64,000 nucleotides of DNA, from assembly GCA_029448655.1 (NCBI GenBank), contig JACCLO010000029.1:86239-150238 (forward strand), in the 5' to 3' direction. The notes below the pieces were generated by a model. The model did no database searches and was not told where the DNA came from. It worked only from the letters and a program-made list of their open reading frames with translations. Origin of the DNA: Wolfiporia cocos. Lineage: Eukaryota; Basidiomycota; Agaricomycetes; Polyporales; Phaeolaceae. This document shows positions 44,581-53,864 of the stretch, one piece after another (position 1 is the first letter of the stretch; each line of letters opens with the position of its first letter). The translations under genes and the position numbers were made by a program.

Positions 44581-45586
44581 GCCCCCTACCCCCGCCCTTG
44601 CGCTTGCGTTTGGGCCTGGGTTTCTATCCTACAGGGGCTATTGCTCGTTGCTGCGCACATCCCTACTCTTGACAAAGAGTTAGGGGTGATAGTTGAGATC
44701 TGGGGGATACATCGTCATCCTCGGCAGAGGATTGACAACCAGGGAAGCCACACCGCCTTTTTAGGCAGGAGGCCTACCTAACCCGGACTCCAGGGTCAAG
44801 GAGACATGGTCCTCGCTGACAAGCTTGGACTATGCGCGGTTAAGACCCGCCTGTGGAGAAAAGGGGACGGTCTGCCTGTATGCGCCCAACCCCCTGTCAT
44901 GGCAAGCGTTGTTCAGCGCCCCATCACTATCCACAGGGCCATCATTATGATGACATGGGAATTTTCCAAAGCCGCCTCCCAGGCGTAAGGGACCTGCTTT
45001 GAACCCGTTATGGGAAAAGCAGTGAGGGGGGTGACGTAAAAAATCACCCTGCCATAGGTCACTCGCGGTAGCCAATAGCATAAGTCCTCCGGGCAGCTCG
45101 GCGTGCGAGCATGGGTTAAACGGATTTGGGGCCCCATTGGAAGAGAAGCGCGTGGCCCACTCCTTCGGGATGTGGAGCGCTGCTGTCTCGCGATCTTAGA
45201 TCGACAGTGGTTTTTTAGCCCTGATGTGACACCCATGTGGCTACAGACGGCAACCTCATTGTTGAAGCATGGACAGGCTAAGGGATGTAAAATCCCAGCC
45301 ACTTTCCGGCATCGTCCCTCCGGGGCGGTGTCGTGTATCCGAATCCCAATCATCTGACCCAGGAACCGGCCTGGCAGTCAGCAACTCTACCCCTGGAGTC
45401 GGCGCCTCTGACCGTTAGGGTCATGCGAATATCCGCGCCGTCTCGGCACAGGGTTTGCGCGCAACATAAGAGTAATTATGCCCCGTAGTACACCTTCTTT
45501 GCTCCTGAAAAGGAGTCCACTACCCTACCTTACATAATCCCTTTCATTCCTGTTCTTGGACGTATCACTGGGAAACTTTGTTTCTC
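44581..45586 (+). other. Gypsy-D untranslated leader
   Basis: About 1 kb between PBS and first ORF has no convincing frame, only short upstream ORFs. Part of it (44,760-45,150) is shared with the LARD-C 5' interior, which suggests a packaging or dimerisation role; this is inference. Confidence 0.6.
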
Positions 45587-46510
45587 ATGAAGGCTGCACT
45601 TTCTAGAATCATGCCCCGCGTTACCCGTCGCACCCGTGGCTCCTCCACTGCCCCTTACGTCAAACCGGCGAAGCGGTCCCTTCTCAGCCGCATCGACACC
45701 GCCGACATTCCTCGGGCAGAGGACGTCACCTACACGCTTCCTGTAAAGGAAGATTACACTGGGAAACTCCATCTTTGGGAGATTCCCGTCCACATGCCAA
45801 AGCACATCGCTGAGGCTGGGAAACCCGCTCCTCGACCTCCCAAACCAGTTCCGCTCGCTAAGCGTATCTGGACAGAGGAAGAGAAGCTAGCGCAATCCAT
45901 TACCGCCATGGAGAATCTCATCGAACTCCGCGAAATCAACAAGCTCAAGCTCGCTCGCGATAAGCTGAATAAGCGAATCGCCGCCAAACAAGCCGCTAAG
46001 GAAGCCAAGCAAGCAGCTTCTTCACTGGCCCTCCGTCTCTCCAGCCCGGCGGCCGGACCTTCTGTTCCGGCCAACCACAAGATTCTCGACCCTTCCCTCG
46101 TCTTCGGGAAGAAGAAGCCTCTCCAAGCATGCGATCAAGTTATTCCCATGCTAGAAGGCACTCTCACTCGCCTCACTCCTCTCGCCAACCACCCCCCTAA
46201 TTACCCAGGCTTCCATATGGAAAACGACATGCGTTTCCATACTATGGTAGTAGAATTGGAGGATCTGGTGGATAACGTAAAGGATAGAGCGAGACGAGGG
46301 AGGATCACAAATAGAGATTGGAGAATTATGAAAAAGTACTGTAAACAGCTCGGCAGTATTTCCTTTTTGGATTGGCGTACGGACTTAGCTCGTATCGTAG
46401 CGGAATGCGTAGCGCTACAAATTTCTTTTGCCTTCGGTGTAACACCACCTGACAAGGTGGCAGGGCCCTCAACTACTTCGGTAGAAGAGGATATACTCGC
46501 GATTGTATAG
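45587..46510 (+). CDS. Gypsy-D ORF0: unrecognised protein upstream of gag
   Basis: The first ATG at 45,587 gives 307 residues. The N-terminus is basic (MPRVTRRTRGSSTAPYVKPA). The middle (about residues 95-150) is a strongly helical Lys/Glu/Ala-rich segment likely to form a coiled coil (RDKLNKRIAAKQAAKEAKQA). The C-terminal half is globular-looking (FHTMVVELEDLVDNVKD, DWRIMKKYCKQLGSISFLDW). There is no Cys-His knuckle, no protease motif and no membrane segment. It ends 101 nt before the gag ATG on the same strand, so it would be translated first from a full-length RNA. I do not recognise the family. It could be a captured host gene or an accessory structural protein. Confidence 0.65.
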   Translation: MKAALSRIMPRVTRRTRGSSTAPYVKPAKRSLLSRIDTADIPRAEDVTYTLPVKEDYTGKLHLWEIPVHMPKHIAEAGKPAPRPPKPVPLAKRIWTEEEKLAQSITAMENLIELREINKLKLARDKLNKRIAAKQAAKEAKQAASSLALRLSSPAAGPSVPANHKILDPSLVFGKKKPLQACDQVIPMLEGTLTRLTPLANHPPNYPGFHMENDMRFHTMVVELEDLVDNVKDRARRGRITNRDWRIMKKYCKQLGSISFLDWRTDLARIVAECVALQISFAFGVTPPDKVAGPSTTSVEEDILAIV

Positions 46511-46611
46511 TAGAAATACTATCATCTTTTAACTCTGAAATAGAGTGCGAGTGCGATCTATAACGAAAGTTGCAGCTTTCAAAACCAATCCCTTCTTAAG
46601 AATCTAAGACA

Positions 46612-48651
46612 ATGAGTAACCGGAAACTAACATTCGTCACAAACAGATTCACAATGTCCTCCACCTCCTCCGTCAGCACCCCCCTCGCCCCCCGCAAGAT
46701 GCGCCTCCGCTCAGAAGGCCCGGTGACACCGGTAGCTGGTCCCTCGGGAACCCAGCAACTGGTGACGCTGGAGCACCTAAGCGAGGGAGAGGAAGAGGAA
46801 GAAGAAGAGGAAGAGGAAGTGCCGGAGTTCGCCCCCCCGCAAAGGGAATCTCCGACCAACCCCATGGGTACGCGCCCAGGCTCCCCCATTGCCGGATATC
46901 CACCGGCTCGTCGAACTCGCCCTATCGGGCCCGCCACCACCCTCGAAATGGAATTTACGGGGCCGACACGACAGACCAATGTCGCTGTCGAGAACAATCT
47001 CAAAGCGTACCTCCCTGAGGAGGAACACCACAAGGTAGACGGGTCCCTACATGGGCCAATAATCGACGCCGCCGTACAACGAAGTGCGGCCATCTCACAC
47101 GACACCACCGACACCCTCGGTCGAATGGTGCACGCGCGCCTGGAGCGGATCCACGGCAGAATCGACTCCCTGGTTGGGCAATCCAGGGCAATTGAACAAA
47201 AAGCCCAAGACGAGCTACACGAGGCGGTAAATTCAGTCCGCAACGAGGTGCTGTCCACGCTGGTGGACCTCGGCAAGGAACTCCGACAGGAGTACACCGC
47301 CAAGATCACCACGCTGGAAAAGGAGCTCCGAAAGGACTACCGGTCCCGGCTGGACGACCTCGAGGATGCGTTCGCCGAGCGGATGGAGAAGGTTGACGAG
47401 GAACTCCGGAGGATTCGCAAGAATCCCTCCGTTCCCAACCCTCCCGGCGTCCGCACGCCCCCGGAAGAACCCGCACCGGCCCCCGGCAATGCTCAAGCCC
47501 GTGCAGCCGAGGCCGCTGCCGCCGCACAAGCTGCAGCCGCTGCTGCAGCAGCCGTCGCCCCGCAGATTCCAGGTCTGCCCCAAAACCTGAAAATCCCCCC
47601 TCCCCCCGAATTCTCTGGGTCATCTGGAAAGGTGACTGCACAGGAATGGGTGGAGAAGATGGGCCTGTACTTCGGTACGCTCAGGGTCTACGATGACCAT
47701 GACCGTATCACCACGGCCCTCTTCCGCGTCACAGGGGACGCATACAAGTTTTTCTCGCCTCTCATCAAGAAGGCAGGAAACGGTGAACCTCTCGGCACCT
47801 GGGAGGACTTCACCAAATCCGTAATGGTGCAATATGGGAAAATGACGGATAAGGAGATAGCCAAGAAGGAAATTCGCGGCTACTACGGTACCAAGGGCAA
47901 GGAACTGGCAGAATCGAACTATTTCAATTACTGCGAACGGTTCCGCACCCTCGGCCGACTCTCTGAAACCGCCAACGAGACTCTGGTGTGGGAATTCACC
48001 GAGACTCTCCCGGAAAAGGTCAAGGACACCTTAAACGTCCTCGGCAAGACCCCGTTCTTCAAGGCGCCCACCGACATCGAGCCTCTGATCGACTTCGCTC
48101 TAGAAATGTATCAGACATCTTACCCTGACAAGATCAAGGGCTCGATCTTCGAGAAAGCCGGTAAGAAGGACTCGGCACCTGCCGAAAAGAAGGAGACGTC
48201 CTCCGCTTCTGCGAAGAAGTCGGAGAAGAAAAAGGACAAGGGAAAGGCGCCCGCCAAAGCCCCCGCCGACACCGCCAACGCCGTCTGCACTTACTGCAAG
48301 CAGACGGGACATTACTTCAACAAATGTCCTAAGCTTGCGGCGGACAAGGCTGCGGGAACGTTCGTGCCTGCCGCTCAGCGGGCCGAACAGCAAAGGGCGA
48401 AGGATGCAGCTGCCGCGTCTGGAAAGACCACGGCTGCTCCTTCGGGTAGTGGAAAGGGACAGGCTTCTGGCAAGAAGCCGTACTCGGCGCCCCCCGCGGA
48501 TGGCAAGACGTATCGTGCCCGAACGATCTGGGAAGAAGTGACGGCTGACTCAAACTCAGCAGGACCCTCGGCCCCCGCCACCACTGTCGCCAATGTCGGG
48601 ACCATCTCGGTTCCCCTCGCCCCAACCACACGTCTCGAAGACGTTCTGTGA
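46612..48651 (+). CDS. gag: Gypsy-D Gag polyprotein
   Basis: 679 residues from ATG 46,612. The order is: a Ser/Pro-rich N-terminus; an acidic run of Glu (about residues 58-72); a long helical, probably coiled-coil region (about 180-275); an Ala-rich linker (about 300-325); a capsid domain (about 335-520, with AQEWVEKMGLYFGTLRVYDD and FRVTGDAYKFFSPL); a Lys-rich segment; and a CX2CX4HX4C knuckle CTYCKQTGHYFNKC starting at Cys 559. It builds the virus-like particle and binds the RNA. The stop at 48,649-48,651 lies inside the pol frame, which is +1 relative to gag. Pol is thus made by +1 frameshifting or another bypass. Confidence 0.9.
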   Translation: MSNRKLTFVTNRFTMSSTSSVSTPLAPRKMRLRSEGPVTPVAGPSGTQQLVTLEHLSEGEEEEEEEEEEVPEFAPPQRESPTNPMGTRPGSPIAGYPPARRTRPIGPATTLEMEFTGPTRQTNVAVENNLKAYLPEEEHHKVDGSLHGPIIDAAVQRSAAISHDTTDTLGRMVHARLERIHGRIDSLVGQSRAIEQKAQDELHEAVNSVRNEVLSTLVDLGKELRQEYTAKITTLEKELRKDYRSRLDDLEDAFAERMEKVDEELRRIRKNPSVPNPPGVRTPPEEPAPAPGNAQARAAEAAAAAQAAAAAAAAVAPQIPGLPQNLKIPPPPEFSGSSGKVTAQEWVEKMGLYFGTLRVYDDHDRITTALFRVTGDAYKFFSPLIKKAGNGEPLGTWEDFTKSVMVQYGKMTDKEIAKKEIRGYYGTKGKELAESNYFNYCERFRTLGRLSETANETLVWEFTETLPEKVKDTLNVLGKTPFFKAPTDIEPLIDFALEMYQTSYPDKIKGSIFEKAGKKDSAPAEKKETSSASAKKSEKKKDKGKAPAKAPADTANAVCTYCKQTGHYFNKCPKLAADKAAGTFVPAAQRAEQQRAKDAAAASGKTTAAPSGSGKGQASGKKPYSAPPADGKTYRARTIWEEVTADSNSAGPSAPATTVANVGTISVPLAPTTRLEDVL

Positions 48652-51600
48652 AGAACACACCAGCCCCGCAGCGGCTGGGAGTGTACAGCGCCCCGAAGAA
48701 GCGCACCTCTACGAAGAGGCTTCACAGAGACCCCTTATCTTGTGGGAAGATAAGGCGGTCGTACGTCACCCGGTATCCCATCTCGGCATATTCGGTAACT
48801 CGGCAATGGACTTTGCCCGGAGGACAAGGACACTAGCTACACGTGCCCCTCCTGTAAAATACTTTTATCCTGACCCGCTCGCGTCTAAATTTTTCACTTT
48901 GTATAATGTACATGGAAACGATTCTCGAGACGACAATAAATCGTTCTCTATCGAAGTGGAATTGTGGGTCTATGGAAAGAAAGTCAACGCCATGGCATTA
49001 ATCGACACCGGTGCATCCATAAGCGTCATTGATAAGAAACTCGTCCACGAGGAAAAGTTAGTCACTCAAAAACTACCTTCGCCTCTCGAGATTCGTAACG
49101 CCGACGGTACCTCTAATACCGCCGGTAATATCAATATGGCAGTAAAAGCTTATATGGTGCACGAGGAACACAAGTCCACCGAATTCTTGTACGTAATGGA
49201 CGTACAGAATGCGGATGTGATCCTCGGATATGATTGGTTCCTGAAACACAACCCGGACTTCAACTGGCCGGAAGGAACCTTCACATATCGGTGTACGGAA
49301 AAATGCAAACATGGCAAACGGGTTTCGATTTCTGAGGAAGAAGACGAAATCGAACCCCGCAACATCTATCAGATCATCAATGACTTTCCAATAGATTTTC
49401 TCGGCTTAGAGGAGCCGGAGAATCCCTTTGTCGCTTGGGTGAACACCCTTGACGAAGGAACGGAACTCCTTATCGATGCCATTCAGTCGATAACGGAGAA
49501 GTCGGATGATGAATTTCTGACAGATGCGGATCTCCAGAAATGGAAATCCTTGGTTCCGGAGGAATACCAGGAGTTTGGTCCCACGGTATTTTCTCAACGC
49601 GCATCCGAAAGGATGCCCGAACGGAAACCATATGACCACGCCATCGACTTCCCCGATGACGCGGTACTACCGCCCCCGAGTAAGGCATACAAGATGTCTC
49701 CTCAGGAAGCGAACTCGCTAGATCAGTGGATTCAGGAAGAGTTACGGAAGGGCTACATCCGACACTCAAAATCTCCGATCGCGAGCCCGGTCTTCTTCGT
49801 CCCTAAAAAAGACGGCGGAGCCCGAATGGTAGTCGATTACCGAAAGGTGAACGACTTGACCATTAAAAACAGGTACCCTCTCCCACGCATAGACGAGCTT
49901 ATCGATAAGCTTAGCCAGGCTTCGATATTTACGAAGCTCGACTTGCGCTGGGGTTACAACAACGTAAGAATCAAGGAGGGAGATGAATGGAAGACCGCAT
50001 TCATTACGCCTAACGGCCTTTACGAAGCTGTAGTCATGTACTTCGGTTTTTGTAATGCACCCAGCACGTTCCAACACATGATGAACGATATTCTAGGTGA
50101 CCTTATCAGAGAAGGAAAGGTCATTGTCTACCTAGACGACATCCTTGTGTTCGGAAACGACCTGCTGGAACACCGTCGTATCGTCAAGCAAGTATTACAA
50201 ATCTTGCAAGACAACGACTTGTTCGCGAAGCCTGAAAAGTGCTTCTTCGAACAAAGCAGTATTGAATACCTGGGAATGATCATTTCCAAAGGAAAAGTCG
50301 AAATGGACCCTAAGAAGGTAGCCGGTGTCATGGACTGGCCTACACCTGCCAAGGTGAAGGACGTCCAAGCCTTTGTTGGCTTCGCCAACTACTACCGGCG
50401 GTTCATTAAAGATTTCTCCAAAGTGGTTAAGCCGTTAACCGAACTGTCCAAGAAAAACACGCAATGGAACTGGGGACCCGAACAAGCGGAAGCCTTCCAA
50501 ACCCTCAAGGAAGCTTTCACATCGGCTCCAATACTCCGGATCCCAGATCAGGAGTCCCCGTTCCGCGTGGAAGCGGATTCTTCCGATTACGCAACTGGTG
50601 CAGTGCTATCACAATACTCTTCGGAGGATAAGCTCTGGCACCCGGTAGCCTTTTACTCGAAATCTCTATCAGCAGCCGAAAGGAACTATGAGATTTACGA
50701 TAAGGAGTTGCTCGCAATCATCCGCGCTCTAGAGGAATGGAGACATTACCTCGAGGGACACCCACATAAATTCGAAGTATGGTCGGATCATCTCAATCTG
50801 ACATATTTCAAATCGGCACAACGGCTAACCCGGAGACAGGCACGTTGGAGTCTTTACCTGACAAGGTTTAACTTCACCATGTGCCACAAACCCGGTAAAA
50901 CAATGCTTACGGCTGATCCTCTGTCACGGAGGCCAGACCATGAAGAGGGGGTGGAACTCGATAATCGCGATCAAATTTTGCTGAAACCGGAATACTTTAC
51001 GGTTAGGGCGCTAGAAGCGTCACAGCAGGAGATACAATCAGGCGACGAGGACCTCCTCCGACAAATCCGACAAGCCCTCATGGACGATCAGATTACCAAG
51101 GATTACCAGGAACTACTGAAAAGTGGTCCCAAGGAATTCGGTAAAGATCTCCAGGAATGGAACATGGAGGCCGGATTACTCCTCAGACGAGGAAAAGTGT
51201 ACGTTCCAAAAGAGCCTAAGGAATTGCGCACGAAGATTCTGGAGTTACATCATGACCATGTGACTGCCGGACACTTCGGACGATGGAAGACCTATGAACT
51301 TCTATCACGTAATTACTGGTGGCCTGGAATGACCACAATGGTGAAGCAATACGTGGAAGGTTGTGACACATGTCAACGCATGAAGAACCGCAACCAGACC
51401 CCGTATGGACCCCTGCAACCGCTCCCAGTACCGGAAGCACCCTGGGACACAATCACAATCGACTTCATCGTTCACTTACCGCCCAGCGGCGAACGCAAAC
51501 AATTCACTGCTATTATGGTAGTAGTGGACCGATTGACCAAGCGCGCGCACTTCATTCCCACGTCAGACAACATCTCGGCAAAGGAATTAGCGAACCTCCT

Positions 51601-53128
51601 GTACCTTCGGATTTATCCGAACCACGGGCTTCCGAAACAAATCATTTCGGACAGAGGACCGCAATTCTCTTCTGAGCTATTCAAGGGATGGTGCGAGCAA
51701 TTGGGAATTCAGAGGTCGATGACAACAGCCTACCACCCGCAAGCGGACGGCCAAACGGAGAGAATTAACCAAATTCTAGAACAATACCTACGATGCTACA
51801 TCGACGTTATCCAAAAAGATAACTGGGTGTTCTATCTCCCCACGGCAGAGTTTGCGTACAATAACGCGGCTAGCGAGACGACCAAGAATAGTCCATTCTT
51901 CGTCGAACTAGGAAGGCATCCCAATGCAGGACCTACGGATTTGAAACCGACGCAATATTCGGATTTAAATCAATTTGCTTACGCCAGATGGTCAGCACAA
52001 GAACAAGCTAAGGCAGCTATGAAATTGGCTGCCGAACGCTGGTCTTGGTACTATGATCAACACAAGCGCTCGGTACCGTTTAAAGTTGGCGACAAAGTTC
52101 TCGTCGACGCCCGTAGCTGGCAAGACTCCGAAAGAAGTCTTAGTCCACGCTATTTGGGACCATTTAAGATAATTGAACAATTATCTCCGGTCACCTTTAG
52201 GGTACATATGGACGAGCAATACAGGGCTTACCACCCAGTATTCCACGCTTCCAAGTTGGTCATGTACAAGGACCCTGTGCATCAGAAAAAACCAGAGCCT
52301 CAACCAGAAATGGTCGACGGCGAGGAATTATGGGAAGTCGAGAAGATCTTAGATCATCGCCTCCGCGCAGGAAGAGTTGAATACAGAATCCGATGGAAAG
52401 GATTCGGTATCAATGACGACTCCTGGGTACGCGAAGCCGATCTCGACTCGGCATATGACATTCTACAGGAATACAAGGCTTCACACCCTATTCCAATGCA
52501 GGATGTCCCCCTCAGGCGATCAGCTAGAAGGAAAGAAGCAGTTCACGTCTTCGACCCTGATAGCGACGACTGGGAAGCCGACGAATGCACGTGGCCAGAC
52601 GACTGGCCGCAGTATCGCGAAGTATTTGCGAAGGATCCTAAGCAGCGCATGGTTAGACACCCCGACGGGGGATGGATGTCAGCTGACATTAACCAAAACG
52701 CGGACTTGAAAATCGTAGTCGGTGAAGGTGGCCGAATGCCGGAAAAAGGAACCAAGGACTCGGTTGGGTTTGACCTGTACACTGCAACAGGCGACGTTCT
52801 GCCAGCTCACGGGCAGGCAGAATACAACACCAAACTGAAGATCCAGGTACCTTTCGGCACTTACGGACGTATCGCCCCCCGCTCTAGTCTCGCCCGCAAA
52901 GGCATAGACGTAATGGGTGGCGTCATCGACCACGATTATCAAGGCGAAGTAATCATCATTCTTCGGAACCACTCGGACGTATCTATCGATATCCGAGCCG
53001 GGGATAAGATTGCCCAGCTAATCTGCGAAGTTGCTAAGGACCCGCACATTACGCTACACGGAAAATCTTACTTTGAAAAGATTAAATCCGAGCGTGGTAC
53101 TGGTGGATTCGGCTCCACAGGAAAGTAA
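48593..53128 (+). CDS. pol: Gypsy-D Pol: protease, RT, RNase H, integrase, chromodomain, dUTPase
   Basis: The open frame has 1,511 codons from the first ATG; translation probably enters by frameshift. Protease: ALIDTGASISVID, Asp 138. RT: YLDD at about 513-516. RNase H: EADSSDYATG, Asp 662. Integrase: zinc module HHDHVTAGH (886-894) with C924/C927, then Asp 957, Asp 1020 and Glu 1056 (spacing D-62-D-35-E), and GPFKIIEQLSPVTFRVH. Chromodomain about 1,245-1,300 (WEVEKILDHRLRAGRVEYRI, RWKGF). dUTPase about 1,368-1,511 with all five motifs: SVGFDLYT, PRSSLARKG, GVIDHDYQGEV, GDKIAQLI, RGTGGFGSTG. Every catalytic residue I can check is present. A dUTPase at the C-terminus is unusual for a chromovirus. 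It is shared with Gypsy-B but sits between protease and RT in Gypsy-A. Confidence 0.95.
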   Translation: MSGPSRFPSPQPHVSKTFCEEHTSPAAAGSVQRPEEAHLYEEASQRPLILWEDKAVVRHPVSHLGIFGNSAMDFARRTRTLATRAPPVKYFYPDPLASKFFTLYNVHGNDSRDDNKSFSIEVELWVYGKKVNAMALIDTGASISVIDKKLVHEEKLVTQKLPSPLEIRNADGTSNTAGNINMAVKAYMVHEEHKSTEFLYVMDVQNADVILGYDWFLKHNPDFNWPEGTFTYRCTEKCKHGKRVSISEEEDEIEPRNIYQIINDFPIDFLGLEEPENPFVAWVNTLDEGTELLIDAIQSITEKSDDEFLTDADLQKWKSLVPEEYQEFGPTVFSQRASERMPERKPYDHAIDFPDDAVLPPPSKAYKMSPQEANSLDQWIQEELRKGYIRHSKSPIASPVFFVPKKDGGARMVVDYRKVNDLTIKNRYPLPRIDELIDKLSQASIFTKLDLRWGYNNVRIKEGDEWKTAFITPNGLYEAVVMYFGFCNAPSTFQHMMNDILGDLIREGKVIVYLDDILVFGNDLLEHRRIVKQVLQILQDNDLFAKPEKCFFEQSSIEYLGMIISKGKVEMDPKKVAGVMDWPTPAKVKDVQAFVGFANYYRRFIKDFSKVVKPLTELSKKNTQWNWGPEQAEAFQTLKEAFTSAPILRIPDQESPFRVEADSSDYATGAVLSQYSSEDKLWHPVAFYSKSLSAAERNYEIYDKELLAIIRALEEWRHYLEGHPHKFEVWSDHLNLTYFKSAQRLTRRQARWSLYLTRFNFTMCHKPGKTMLTADPLSRRPDHEEGVELDNRDQILLKPEYFTVRALEASQQEIQSGDEDLLRQIRQALMDDQITKDYQELLKSGPKEFGKDLQEWNMEAGLLLRRGKVYVPKEPKELRTKILELHHDHVTAGHFGRWKTYELLSRNYWWPGMTTMVKQYVEGCDTCQRMKNRNQTPYGPLQPLPVPEAPWDTITIDFIVHLPPSGERKQFTAIMVVVDRLTKRAHFIPTSDNISAKELANLLYLRIYPNHGLPKQIISDRGPQFSSELFKGWCEQLGIQRSMTTAYHPQADGQTERINQILEQYLRCYIDVIQKDNWVFYLPTAEFAYNNAASETTKNSPFFVELGRHPNAGPTDLKPTQYSDLNQFAYARWSAQEQAKAAMKLAAERWSWYYDQHKRSVPFKVGDKVLVDARSWQDSERSLSPRYLGPFKIIEQLSPVTFRVHMDEQYRAYHPVFHASKLVMYKDPVHQKKPEPQPEMVDGEELWEVEKILDHRLRAGRVEYRIRWKGFGINDDSWVREADLDSAYDILQEYKASHPIPMQDVPLRRSARRKEAVHVFDPDSDDWEADECTWPDDWPQYREVFAKDPKQRMVRHPDGGWMSADINQNADLKIVVGEGGRMPEKGTKDSVGFDLYTATGDVLPAHGQAEYNTKLKIQVPFGTYGRIAPRSSLARKGIDVMGGVIDHDYQGEVIIILRNHSDVSIDIRAGDKIAQLICEVAKDPHITLHGKSYFEKIKSERGTGGFGSTGK

Positions 53129-53154
53129 TCGTTCCATTAGGGACAATGAAACCT

Positions 53155-53167
53155 GAAGAGGGGGTAA
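53155..53167 (+). promoter_or_regulatory. Gypsy-D polypurine tract
   Basis: The purine-rich GAAGAGGGGGTAA directly precedes the 3' LTR and would prime plus-strand DNA. The junction GGGGGTAA-TGTCACA also occurs in Gypsy-B, LARD-C and both TRIMs. Confidence 0.8.
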
Positions 53168-53864
53168 TGTCACAGATTTGGGACATGCCACTATTTTTCC
53201 CGTATTTTTACCTATTTATCTGGTATTTCTACGACCTTGTAGACATTTACGCTGCTAAGCGCCCGTCTACACGTACACGCAACCAAACAACACGTACACA
53301 ACGCGGTATACGTCCACCTGTCATAACAACACGTACATAACACGCTTGTACGCGTCAATGACTCAGCGGACTAACCTCCGGTGTCACGCGCCTTACTCAT
53401 ATCCCGATACCGGGCTATGTCAGTACAATTGGATAAGCGGCCCGCTCGTTATCACATGCCAATGCCCTTATGATTACTCATATCCCGATCCCGGTATATA
53501 GTTATCACGTGCATGGCTTACTAACGTAGCAACGCCACTTCCACAACATGGACCTACGGTCCTAAACAACGTTTCTTACTGGTGCGGCCATTACCGGCGC
53601 ACATGGTCTACTGTAGTTTACGACTTAGCTGTATTAGTTATGTCTGCGCACAGACCGTCTTCATGTTTGGCTCCCTTACTGGTAACCAAACAATGCATGT
53701 ATATAAGTAGGGCTATCGCTACGATAAGCCTTAGATTTGTTCTCTGCTATCGCATAGTCACATAACATCTCTACTGCGCCTACAAGCGTTCCCTCACCAG
53801 CTTCAACAACTCCTTCAAGTCGTTATCAAGCTATAGTGTGAGTCCCACAACCTTGTTTGTGTCA
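53168..53864 (+). repeat. 3' LTR of Gypsy-D
   Basis: 697 bp, about 99% identical to the 5' LTR. It is followed by TSD GTTAC and then the rest of the hosting solo LTR. Confidence 0.93.

Larger units (their letters stand above)
43871..53864 (+). mobile_element. Gypsy-D: full-length, apparently intact Ty3/gypsy chromovirus
   Basis: It has 697-bp LTRs at both ends, TSD GTTAC (43,866-43,870 and 53,865-53,869), a self-priming PBS, a 1-kb leader, an extra ORF, gag, pol and a purine tract. By eye the LTRs differ by about seven substitutions and two single-base indels, so the insertion is young. All three large ORFs are open. This is the only element in the window that could still be autonomous. Confidence 0.95.

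Noticed and set aside
44581..45586. Possible coding region or tRNA gene in the Gypsy-D leader
   Set aside because: Only short frames occur, none conserved in LARD-C. I could not fold a full cloverleaf.
46596..47312. Long minus-strand ORF of 238 codons opposite gag
   Set aside because: It is the antisense shadow of a codon-biased gag. The Ser- and Cys-rich content mirrors the acidic and charged sense strand.
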